Both the position numbers and the translations under genes were made by a program. Below the pieces are notes generated by a model that ran no database searches, was not told the origin of the DNA, and saw only the letters and a list, made by a program, of their open reading frames with translations. From NCBI RefSeq assembly GCF_000224145.3, contig NC_020176.2, positions 4,687,825 through 4,751,824 on the forward strand: a DNA stretch of 64,000 nucleotides, read 5' to 3'. Source of the DNA: Ciona intestinalis. Taxonomy: Eukaryota > Chordata > Ascidiacea > Phlebobranchia > Cionidae. This document shows positions 1 to 11,000 of this stretch, one piece after another; within the stretch, counting starts at the first letter, position 1; every line of letters starts with the position of its first letter.

Positions 1-31
1 GTGTCCTCACGCCAAGTATTTCCAAACATAC

Positions 32-1206
32 CTGTTTTTCTCGCTGAACTTTTTCAGCCAATATCCCATCCAACTTTCGCATTCTCGCAATGGCTTCCTC
101 CATTTTCTGATCCAAGTTTTCTTCGTTATGACTTTTCGTGTCAATCCTTCTTCTAGACCTCTCGAGTTTGTTCTAAAGAATTGGTAATCATTTATCAAAG
201 CAGCCATCCCAGATTTTTATACTACACCAATCAGTAAACATTAGAACAATTAAGTTTATTTCACAGGATTGTGTCTCCACTGTCGCTACTCACCATTCAT
301 TTTAAATAGTTTGCACCTATGTTTGAATAATTGAACCGCCTACTACAATGGTTCACAAAGCCTTTCACTATTATTGTAAGCTTGAGAATTGAGTATGAAT
401 GAATGAATGTAACTAACTTTATCCTCGCGTGGCCGGAAAACGTTATCACACGAGTTTAACACCTTGTGCCAGCTTACGAGTTACCATCTTACCATGTATG
501 TTACTTTAAATGTACTTCTGAAAAATGTATTGCAAACTCTTTGCTAAATCCTATTACCTTTAATAACTTGTAAACAAAAGTTTGAACCTACTTTCTTATT
601 TCTCCCATTATAAAGTATTTCATTCTCGATTAATTTTGTTTCAACTTCATCAATTTCTTCCTCGGAGAAATTTCCCGATGAAGCTTCACTTGTTGGAAAG
701 TTCTGGGATAATTTTAACAAAACATATTTTTTATTTAAGGATTTTTTAACCATAACAATAGTAGTTATAATATGGGTGTTCTTCTGTTTCATACACCTCG
801 TGCCCACTTACGAGTTACCACGTATGTAACTTTGTGGGTGATTGTTTTTCTGTATGGCTGACAATTTGGTTAACCCATTAGTGACCACTTAGTTAGAGCA
901 ATTGCCGTTAAGTGTCTTGCCCAAGGACACATACTGCTATAATGGTAGCAGCGTCGGGCCTCGAAGCTGTAGCTGCAGACTCTCTAAACTAACAACTATG
1001 CAACGGCAAGCAAGATATACAAACAACACTTCAGAAACAATTTATTAGTTGTCAACCATGTATAAAGAACCACTCACCAGTTCAGGAGACAATAGTTCCA
1101 GGTGACAGGGCATGACATCATGCATGCTTTCGTTTGTGTTTGTACAACTTATATCATTTCCTTTCTTCTTCACAAAATCTTTAAAGTTTCCCCTTGTGAT
1201 ATCCAT
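32..1206 (-). CDS. FSIP1: FSIP1-like protein, 5' end (3 exons, continues past window edge)
   Basis: Three exons can be joined on the minus strand, all phase 0: 1206..1078 (43 codons, begins MDITRGNF), 702..592 (37 codons, contains SGNFSEEEIDEVETKLIENE) and 172..32 (47 codons, contains KMEEAIARMRKLDGILAEKV). Acceptors are CCCAG and TTTAG; donors are CTG|GTGAGT, AAA|GTAGGT and CAG|GTATGT. The N-terminus resembles the vertebrate FSIP1 start (MDIIKGNL as I remember it). The third exon carries the family's hallmark helix, a KM-KLD-IL-KK/EK-REK pattern. FSIP1 is a fibrous-sheath/sperm-flagellum-associated coiled-coil protein of largely unknown mechanism. The longest open frame over the third exon is a different frame and is spurious. 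The remaining exons lie before position 1. The identification is fairly good but rests on short motifs. Confidence 0.72.
380..1015 (-). repeat. Dispersed tRNA-derived SINE-like element, two pieces
   Basis: Positions about 405-512 and 764-1012 hold pieces of a dispersed element seen many times in this window. The 764-1012 piece runs from a block reading GTTTCATACACCTCGTGCC and GAGTTACCACGTATGTAACT to a conserved block TTAAGTGTCTTGCCCAAGGA near 910, then a degenerate tRNA-like end around 955-1012. Read on the minus strand, that end has a B-box-like GCTTCGAGGC. It sits in the first intron of the FSIP1-like gene. Confidence 0.6.
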
Positions 1207-1951
1207 CAGATGTTTCTTCAACTCATATATATTATGTATCTTGTATATTTACATGGGTAAATTTAAATAATGCTTATACCTTTAATAAAACATTCTAAAT
1301 AACGTTTCAGTGAATTAGAAGGTTTTAACATAATTTAGTACTTATCTTTGCTTTCATACTTTGTATACAGTACTACATTGTGAATAAATAGCACAGACGG
1401 TGTTAGTACAGATACCCCCCACCTTATTTGCTAACAACTAACCCCTAAGTACCAACCGTTTGTAACCTAAACGTATAGCTTTATTATGGACCTGGGACCC
1501 CTCTCTAACCATCAACCACCGAGCCATCAACCTTTTCACCAACCTCTTCTGCTATATACCCTACGTACCTATAACTAAGCACGGTGTCAATATTGCTATA
1601 AAACACGACAATATTTTAAGTTTAAATTTTAATTTTGTATCCAGGGATCCCAAGCTTTGCTGTTGTTTCGGTTCTACGCGAATGATTTCATAAAAATGTT
1701 ATAAAACTCGCAATGGCAAACAGATAGGCAAGAAGCTGATTTGCCACTTGCCACTTTACACTTAAAAAATGTTAGTGCCTTCTAAAGCCCATCCACAAAC
1801 AGTACACACTACACATGTCTACAGTTTTATTTAATGCCCAAATATATTTTGTTCTCGTATTACACAGAGTCGTATAAACACCGAGTAGTCCAACTGCCGT
1901 CTTTGTGTGTTCAAAATAGAGCAAAAGCGGTGACTTTGGCAATAGGTTTAA
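1207..1951. other. Upstream region of the FSIP1-like gene
   Basis: No coding sequence could be supported here. It presumably includes the 5' UTR and promoter of the minus-strand FSIP1-like gene. Around 1413-1600 is a copy of a C-rich dispersed repeat (CCCCCCACCTTATTTGCTAAC) also present at 11.93 kb, 38.53 kb and 40.07 kb. The sequence ends at the TTAA site (1948-1951) that borders the inverted-repeat element. Confidence 0.4.
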
Positions 1952-3013
1952 ACCAAAGTTAGTATAGACCAAGTTAGGAAACGGCGCTCGTGTCCGCCAT
2001 TACGGAGCCCACAGAGCGTGAATCGCCTATACAAATGCATGGTCGGCATGTGTTTATTTAGTTCTTGTAAGCGATACAAAGCTAGAAAACACGTATAGCG
2101 GTTGTTTTAACATTAAAAATATAATTTCTAATATAAATCTTGTTATATAATATTAAATCTAGGAATTAATGTGAAGTAAATTAATATTTTGACTGTTTTT
2201 CGGCGTACAGTGTGGTTTAACAGGATACTTTACGTTGGCGATTAAGACTAGCATCAATCAGCTTAGTTTACATAATAGTATATGATCATACCTACGAATC
2301 TACAGAGCTATTCTTTACTACATTTATAACCCAACATGAGTGGACATGCAGCTTCAAACTGCTTAAGTACTAGCAGATAAGGTGTTCGCGTTTTCCGATT
2401 TCATAAAGACCCGTAACGCAAAAAAAGGTAGCTTACTAATTCAAGCAGAGGACCAAAAATAGTAACTTGGTATTGTTTTCCTCAATGTCACTTTGATATT
2501 AGGCAAATTTTACACAGATACCTTAAGTTTCGTTGCCGGGTATACGTGTTAAGTTTGTGAGCCAAAAAGTAAAATCACGGCAATTTACATGCAAAACTGC
2601 AGCTAGATACACCAGTTTATGGTAATGTTATGCGTTTGTATTTATGGTAATGTTATTTTTGTTTGTATTTTTATATTTTAAACATGTTCTTTTATGTTTT
2701 TGGCTAGTAAACCTGATATTTTCTGTTTTTTTACTCTTTAATCGATTGAGTGTTCAATAAAAGTTGATTATTTTTGTGAGGTTTATTATTGTGATAAGAT
2801 ATAACATTAGTAGAAAACCATTTTTACGCGCAGAAGTGCTTAGTTTTTAAAAAATCGCAATATTTAAACGAAAAACAGCACCCAGCAATGATAAAATGCT
2901 ATGCCGTGGGCTCCGTAATGGTGGCGACTATGACGTCATAGACGCGAGAAAATGGATAACAAGACTCGTTGTTTTACAATCCGTTTCCTAACTTGGTCTA
3001 TACTAACTTTGGT
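1952..3013. mobile_element. Non-autonomous DNA transposon with 33-bp perfect TIRs and TTAA flanks
   Basis: The left end (1952-1984, beginning ACCAAAGTTAGTATAGACCA) is the exact reverse complement of the right end (2981-3013). A second inverted pair lies just inside: GCCATTACGGAGCCCAC at 1996-2012 against GTGGGCTCCGTAATGG at 2906-2921. Both ends abut TTAA (1948-1951 and 3014-3017), the target site used by piggyBac-type elements. No transposase ORF is visible in the 1062 bp, so it would be mobilised in trans. TTAA also lies inside the palindrome GTTTAAAC at both edges, so the true boundary could differ by a few bases. Confidence 0.75.
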
Positions 3014-3017
3014 TTAA

Positions 3018-3675
3018 ACGAACTTTTTAGGTTTTGTTTGTATTTTCCTTTTGTGGAACGGTGTAAAACAGCTTCTATTTACCTTACCAAGCATTTTTTT
3101 TTAAATATATTAATTTAGCCGCATTAAATGACTAAAATGTCACAAATCAACCGCTTCTAATTTTATTTTTTGACTTTTTTTGATACAGAAAACAAATAAC
3201 ACATGTTTTTTTACATTTTTTAACCTTTAAATTTGTTTCTAGGGTCAAGGTTTTCTATAATTTACCGAAAAACAGACATTCTCCCTATACCTACTGTGTT
3301 ATTTTGGACTCAAATTGCCGTTCAATTTGTCTTTTACGTAACAATGGGTTGGACTACTCGGTATTTCTATGGCTCTGGTATTACAGTACTGCGGAGTAAG
3401 ATGGACACCGTTAGCACATAATATCCCATATTTTCTAATCGTGTTTTTAACACTCTTAACATTTCTCATGCATGAAACTTCATATTAAAACCATAATGCA
3501 CCATTCGGCAATAGGCTACATATGGCATTCCATGTAATCAGTTTGTGTTCGTTATAACCGCCCTGGCTGAAACATTCGTTTCCGCTAAAACCGAGACAAA
3601 CTGTAAAAGTTTCTTGCCAGTAAAAGCTGATGCATTAACAGTAATATTCATTCGTACATTTACAAAGTTGTCAAA
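3018..3675. other. Spacer and upstream region of the secreted-peptide gene
   Basis: AT-rich sequence without a supportable gene. A fragment of the GATGGGACACC-type MITE lies near 3385-3440 (a GTAAGATGGACACCGTTAGC stretch). The last 100 bases would hold the 5' UTR of the small plus-strand gene. I see no convincing TATA box. Confidence 0.35.
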
Positions 3676-4374
3676 ATGAACCAGAAACTGATCATCTTCT
3701 TCGCGATCGTCGTGCTATGCGCTTCTGCCCAGGCCGGTGAAGTTATTCATGCAACTATTCCAAAGAGTAAGCAGCCTTCAGCGTGGAATCAGTAAGTATA
3801 TGTTTTAATTAATAACAGTATGAATGAATGAATGTAACTTACTTTATCCTTGAGTGGCCGGAAAACGACAGTCGTTATAAACAACACGGGTGTTCATACA
3901 CCTCGTGACACCTTATGAGTTCATTACCATGCATGTTACTTTGTGGGTGATTGTTTTCTGGGGGATATGCTGATCCATTTCGTTGCGCGTAAACTTTATT
4001 TATATTTTTGTTATTGCAGACAAGTAAGGGATCACTCCGAAATCGGTGAGTATTAAAACTATTTCCGTGTCTGTTGTATGATAGCCTACTGCGGGTTTAG
4101 TGGGACATCTTTAGCACCTAATATCCAAGTATCCTGATTGTGTTTTAATAAATAACAACGGTCTATTAGAGTCAGGAGGATACGGTTTTAAAATTATTTC
4201 AATGTTTTTTGTTTACTACCAAGTTGAACAAGAAAATAGAACGAAAAGTTGACCCATCTCCCTCTTACCCTACAATAAATAAGTACACGGTGTCTGTATG
4301 AAATATTAAAACCCCACATTCCCTTTGCAGATGTTGAAGATGTTCTCAACGCTATTGTTGCACAAATGGAATAA
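3676..4374 (+). CDS. Short secreted peptide precursor, 61 residues, 3 exons
   Basis: Exons 3676..3791, 4020..4045 and 4331..4374 join in phase. Donors are CA|GTAAGT and G|GTGAGT; acceptors are TTATTGCAG and CCTTTGCAG. The product starts MNQKLIIFFAIVVLCASAQA, a textbook signal peptide with probable cleavage after AQA at residue 20. That leaves a 41-residue cysteine-free mature chain, GEVIHATIPKSKQPSAWN, then a short middle part, then an acidic helix ending VEDVLNAIVAQME. Overlapping AATAAA signals sit at 4399-4408, right after the stop. I do not recognise the family. With no cysteines and no clear dibasic sites, it does not look like a defensin or a classical multi-copy neuropeptide. Each exon is too short to appear in an ORF list. 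Confidence 0.72.
4085..4280. repeat. MITE copy inside intron 2 of the secreted-peptide gene
   Basis: This copy has the GTTTAGTGGGACATCTTTAGCAC end, the central GTGTTTTAATAAATAACAACGG block and a CCCATCTCCCTCTTACCCTAC end. It matches the window-wide element whose full inverted repeats begin TAGTAGGGTGGGGGAAGATGGGACACC. Confidence 0.6.
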
Positions 4375-4408
4375 TAAGTGTTCGTTCGCAAAATGCTAAA
4401 TAAATAAA

Positions 4409-5033
4409 ATTGAAACAAAAGATTTCTGTCGTTTTTGAGAATGTTCGGAGCTGGTTTAATTCCTAAGCCAGGACCGGATCGTTGTTACGAATTACGATCA
4501 CATTCGGTACATAAAAGACTTACAATAGGGTAGGGTAAGATAAGACATGTTTTCATTCTGTAGGTTTACATACTGGGTTCGAAGCTCAGCGCTGCTACCA
4601 TCCTGCGCGCAGCGTCGCACGAACCACACTCATGATTTTCATATTTTGAACTCTTTTGTGGGTGGGGGAAAATGGGACACCTTTAGCTCATTATATACAA
4701 ATATCCTAAGCGTGTTTTTAACAGTTACCAACGGTCTATGGGGGTCGTATCCCGACCAAACTATATGCATTTAAGTGCACTGCCCATTACGACCACCGCG
4801 GTATCCCTCTTAACTTTCACCCAAGAATAAAAACGATATATTCAATAATTCGTTTTGCGTCAGCCGTTTTCTCTCGCATTGTTTTCCTTTTTGTGGTGTA
4901 ATTAAATTAGCAACACCCGTGTTATAACAATTGTTGGTATCCCGATAGCAAGAATAAACTTGTAAGCGATGAAGAGGTTTGAAACAGTTAACTCACGCCT
5001 GTCGTTTTCTGACAAAGCGAGGAAAAAGGCAAG
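4409..5033. other. Intergenic spacer between convergent genes
   Basis: The spacer lies between the end of the plus-strand peptide gene and the stop of the minus-strand ligase. It contains degraded MITE sequence near 4525-4745 (GTAGGGTAAGATAAGACATG; AATGGGACACCTTTAGC). No gene or RNA is recognised. Confidence 0.4.
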
Positions 5034-8000
5034 TTATTGATGCATTTGTAAAAGATCTCGTTTCAATATCTTTCCACTCCCACTTCTAGGCAATGCATCA
5101 ATGAACACCACGCCTCCTCTTAGTTGTTTATAATCTGCCAACTTATCTATTAAAGAGATGATAAATAGGCCTGAAATAACTTTGTTTTAAATTATTTTAA
5201 AACCCCACCATTCATACAATGCACCACCATATGGCAGTCAAAACGTTGGCACAAATGTACAATAAAAGTAACTTTAAAAAGAAAAGTTATTCCCAATATA
5301 AAAACCCATTAACCTCTTGTTCCACTATTACATAAAACCATCTTTGATTACTGTTATTCGCAAAGTCTTGGGAACTTTTCCCTTTCAACTACAATACAAT
5401 CTTATAGCAACTTATTTTATCAAAGATTTGTCCACCGTCCATCAATGCATCATGATAGTGATAACTTTAATATTGGTGCTTTTCCTAATACTTAATTCAA
5501 AGTCGATTATGCTACCATTTTACCGTAATTGGGTAATATCACGTTATTAATTGAACAAAGAAAAAAATCAAACCAACTTTACCTTTAATAAACTCATGCA
5601 CCTCGTGTTCCAGCAACTCCTGGTCTTTCTTCACTATGAAGGCTTTAGGTACTTCCCCTGCGAACCCCACCGTATCGGGAACCCCAATAACCCCGACCTC
5701 GGAAACTTTGGGGTGTTTCATTAAAACAGATTCAAGCTCGGTGGGAGAAACCTGTATTGTGATGCAATAGTGGTGACATGTGTTGTAACAATAGTTGCAT
5801 AAAAGTCACACAATTTGTTTTTTTTAAAACAGAGGTGACATTATGCGTATTAGCACCCAAGGGGCAATGTCAGTTGGTATAACATGGGTTAACCATTTCA
5901 TACACCCGGATGTAATTTATTTATCTTCGCATGGTGGGGCAACGACAGTCGTTATAACACAGGTGTTTTGTCTTATTCACCTCGTGCCCACTTAGAAGTT
6001 ACCACGTATGTAACTTTGTGGGTGATTGTTTTCTGTATGGGTGATAATTTAGACAACCCATTAGTTAACAGTGGTTGGAGAAATTGCAATCAAAACCATA
6101 ACAATAACCAAATTGTACCTGCACTGAATAGTGGTCAAGTGCTAATTCAAATATAATTTCTATTAACCACTATATTGCTATAAACAATCCCCATTGTACC
6201 TGCACTGCATTAACTTTAATAACATCTTTAATTCGATCAGTTATATAAAGATTTCCATCTTCATCATAATATCCCATATCACCCGTCTTCAACCAGCCAT
6301 CTTCAAACATATTCTTTGTAGCTTCAGGGTTTTTGTAATAACCTTTTGCAGTCTGCAAACATATGGTGTTTAATGGGAAAATACGATGGTGTTTAATGGG
6401 AGATACAGTGTGTTTGGAACTCACTGTGTACTTATACATTTATTAACAGATATGTTTCAGTATAGAATCCAGGAAGTAAATATGAATGACAATTATAAAT
6501 GATGTTGAAAGTGACCCCCATTAGCATTATTACAGGCTTGGACTCTTCTTATTGTGTTTTTAAAAACCTCAAACAGTAAATATAAAAATATAATTACAAG
6601 AGTGCACAGTGACTTTTCGAAGACCATGTATATCAAATGTTATTATAATACAAAAATTGTAATCCCCGTATAAAAACAATAAATATAGTAGAGTGGGGGA
6701 AGATGGGAAGACCTTTCATCCTATTTTTCTCGTCCCATTTGGTAATGAACAAAAACTGCTGCGTATTTAGTAGCACTTGGTGTGTTCTGTTATGATGAAA
6801 TGAGAATCATCCAACAATATGAGTGCACAAAACATATTACATAAGTTTAACTCTTTCATGCATTGATGTAAACTGCAGAACACAAAACATATTATCGCAA
6901 TAAACATTCAACCTGTCAATCAAAGAGTTTAGTGGAAGCAATATAGGAAGTCATAAAAAGTTACAGGGAAAAGGTTTTCGATAATGAAATATTTCCAACT
7001 AAAACTGAGCGCACTAAGTTGTTATTGCAGAACTACCAACCGACCTGAACGCTTTGGACCATTATTTCACCACATTTATTGGCACCAAGCTCTTTCCTTG
7101 CTTCAATATCCATAATCTTAAACAAGAAACCATGTAAGAAGATAATAAAAGGAAAATATAACTAACTTAAACCAACTGACTCACTTGGTGTATTTATACA
7201 CCTCATGCTCACTGTCGAGTTATAACATGGGTGTCTTCTTATACACCAGACACACTTGGGGTATTTATACAACTCATGCTCACTGTCGAGTTATACCATG
7301 GGTGTCTTCTTATACACCAGACACACATGGTGTATTTATACACCTCATGCCCACTGTCAAGTTATAACACGGGTGTCTTCTTATACACCAGACACACATG
7401 GTGTATTCATACACCTCATGCTCACTGTCAAGTTATAACATGGGTGTCTTCTTATACACCAGACACACATAGCGTATTCATACACCTCATGCTCACTGTC
7501 AAGTTATAACATTGGTGTCTCTAATGCACCAGACACACATGGTGTATTCATACACCTCATGCCCACTGTCAAGTTATAACATTGGTGTCTCTAATACACC
7601 AGACACACATGGTGTATACATACACCTCATGCCCACTGTCAAGTTATAACATTGGTGTCTCTAATACACCAGACACACATGGTGTATACATACACCTCAT
7701 GCTTACCACCAAGCTACCATAGACTTACTTTGAGTGAAACATTAGGAACTACAAAGCCAACTGATCCAGGCTTAGATATCACAACATCGGTGCAAGCAAT
7801 CCCCATGCCCTCAGTCAATCCATAACCTGTGTAAACATATTTCATCTAAAACATTTATACATTTGAAATATTTTAAACATTTAGCAAAACCTTTTAGACC
7901 GCAGGGAAGGCAGGGATAGTTAGACCTGCATTCTTTTAAACATTAATGCTACTTAAACATTACTAAATAAAAAATGATTACTGACTTTTTAGAAGTTAGA

Positions 8001-11000
8001 CGTGCATATATTTATATNNNNNNNNNNNNNNNNNNNNNNNNNNNNNNNNNNNNNNNNNNNNNNNNNNNNNNNNNNNNNNNNNNNNNNNNNNNNNNNNNNN
8101 NNNNNNNNNNNNNNNNNNNNNNNNNNNNNNNNNNNNNNNNNNACATGGTGGCTTCATACACCTCATGCTCACTGTCAAGTTATAACATGGGTGTCTTCTT
8201 ATACACCAGACACACATAGTGTATTTAAAAACCTCATGCTCACTGTCAAGTTATAACATGGGTGTCTTCTTATACACCAGACACACATGGTGTATTCATA
8301 CACCTCATGCTCACTGAAAAGTTTTAACATGGGTGTCTTCTTATATACCAGATACACATGGTGTATCATAAACCTCATGCTCACTGTCAAGTTATAACAT
8401 GGGTGTCATCTTATACACCAGACATTGAGACATACATAGTGTATTCATACACCTCATGTTCACTGTCAAGTTATAACATGGTGTATTCATACATCTCATG
8501 CTCACTGTCGAGTTATAACATGGGTGTCTTCATATACACCAGACATACATAGTGTATTCATACACCTCATGTTCACTGTCAAGTTATAACATGGTGTATT
8601 CATACATCTCATGCTCACTGTCGAGTTATAACATGGGTGTCTTCATATACACCAGACACACATGGTGGCTTCATACACCTCATGTTCACTGTCAAGTTAT
8701 AACATGGTGTATTCATACATCTCATGCTCACTGTCGAGTTATAACATGGGTGTCTTCTTATACACCAGATACACATGGTGTATTCATACACCTCATGTTC
8801 ACTGTCGAGTTATAACATGGGTGTCTCTTATACACCAGACACACATGGTGTATTTATACACCTCATGCCCACTGTCAAGTTATAACATTGGTGTCTTCTT
8901 ATACCCCAGACACACATGGTCTATTCATACACCTCATGCCCACTGTCAAGTTATAACATTGGTGTCTTCTTATACCCCAGACACACATGGTCTATTCATA
9001 CACCTCATGCTCACTGTCGAGTTATAACATGGGTGTCTTCTTATACACCAGACACACATGGTGTATACATACACCTCATGCTTACCACCAAGCTACCGTA
9101 GACTTACTTTGAGTGAAACATTAGGAACTACAAAGCCAACTGATCCAGGCTTAGATATCACAACATCGGTGCAAGCAATCCCCATGCCCTCAGTCAATCC
9201 ATAACCTGTGTAAACATATTTCATCTAAAACATTTATACATTTGAAATATTTTAAACATTTAGCAAAACCTTTTAGACCGCAGGGAAGGCAGGGATAGTT
9301 AGACCTGCATTCTTTTAAACATTAATGCTACTTAAACATTACTAAATAAAAAATGATTACTGACTTTTTAGAAGTTAGACGTGCATTATTTTATAATAAA
9401 TTGATGTTGCTGTTCACTCCAGGGGATGCCTGTCCACCCCGCCACCCCAAATTTGGTGCGTATGTGTCATTTCCATACACTCACCATCCAAAACAGATAC
9501 AACGTCAAGTTTTTTCTTCACCAAGTTTTTGATCTCAAATGTAGAAGGGGAACCCCCTATGCTGATCTCTTGCAAAGTAGAAACATCATATTTATTGAGT
9601 TCGTCAAATTTCATAATTTCGAATAATTTCGGAGTAAACATGAAAGCGTGTGTGACCTAAAATAAAGTTGGATTATTTTTATGAAAACTTAGCAGTTAAG
9701 GTTTCCACTGATAAGAAAGAAGTTCATGACCGAACACAGTAACAATAGAATAAAGATTTACATTTTACATGAAAATATTTACAACAAAACAGAATTTAAT
9801 TTCATTAGGTTTAAGAACTATGGCCATGAATGAATTCCAAGACCAGAATTTTCGAAACTATAAACTAATTCAGGTAACCAGGAAATCAGTTTATTGCAAT
9901 CTGGGTTTAAAGGGTCTGGTAACTACCAGAATAAGTTAATCTATATAAAGTGAAAAGTGTTTTAGTGATTCAAAACTATAAACTAATTCAAATAACAAGG
10001 CAATTAAATTTATTGCAATCTGGGTTAAAAGTGTTTAATAACTATTAGAATAGCTATAGATGTAAAAGGTGAAAATTGTTTTGTTAATAAAATATTTGAA
10101 CACCATAACGACTGTAGTTTTTTGCTAATTCCCTTCTCTTCGCTGTAATAATTAACATGATATTCGTTACCGTACTCAAGAAATAAATAAAATAATATAT
10201 TATAATTGGACAAATTTTATGCTGTTACACAATATTTATTCAGCTGCACATAAACCATAAACTTACTTTGTACTGTTGTGTTAACTCCAGTAGCTCAACT
10301 AATGTGTTCTTGTGAGGCAGAACAAGAGTGCTGCCTTGCATTAAATGTGAGCACATTGTAACAATAGAAACAACATGAAACATTGGAGCACTGGTGTAAG
10401 ATGCACTTCCTGCACCTCGCTTGTATAAAACTCTGAAAAAAAACGTTAGCAATAATACACCTCATGCTCACTGTCGAGTTATAACATGGGTGTCTTCTTA
10501 TACACCAGACACACATGGTGTATTCATACACCAAATGCTCACTGTCAAGTTATAACATGGCCCATGGGTGTCTTCTTATACACCAGATACAAATGGTGTA
10601 TTCATACACCCCATGCTCACAGTTAAACCATATGTACCAACCTAGTAATTTGTGTCCCAGCCACCATACTATGGTTGGTATGTTGTATCAACTTGGGAGG
10701 GCCAGTTGTCCCGCTTGAACAAAGTAAAAACAAATCGTCGTTCATGATGTCGATCTCGCCATCCAAGTGGACTCCTGGGGAATTAAAAATGATATGTTTA
10801 CATAACGTAATAGGCAAATCACATGATTTTTTATTCACCCCCTCAAAAATGATCATGGTATTTAAAGAACGAAAAGAAGGGAATTAACAGCAAAAACAGT
10901 CTTAAAACACACTATGGATAAAAGGTGTTGGAAAGAATGTCAGTAAAAAAGTGGTTGCACTTTAGTTGCATTAGAATTAGAAACCATCTTTAAATATGTA

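Noticed and set aside
7..207. Minus-strand 66-codon ORF MAALINDY...
   Set aside because: Another frame of the same stretch, bounded by splice sites, encodes the FSIP1-like helix and joins in phase to two upstream exons.
7231..9101. Numerous 60-120 codon plus-strand ORFs
   Set aside because: All are translations of the 72-bp satellite.
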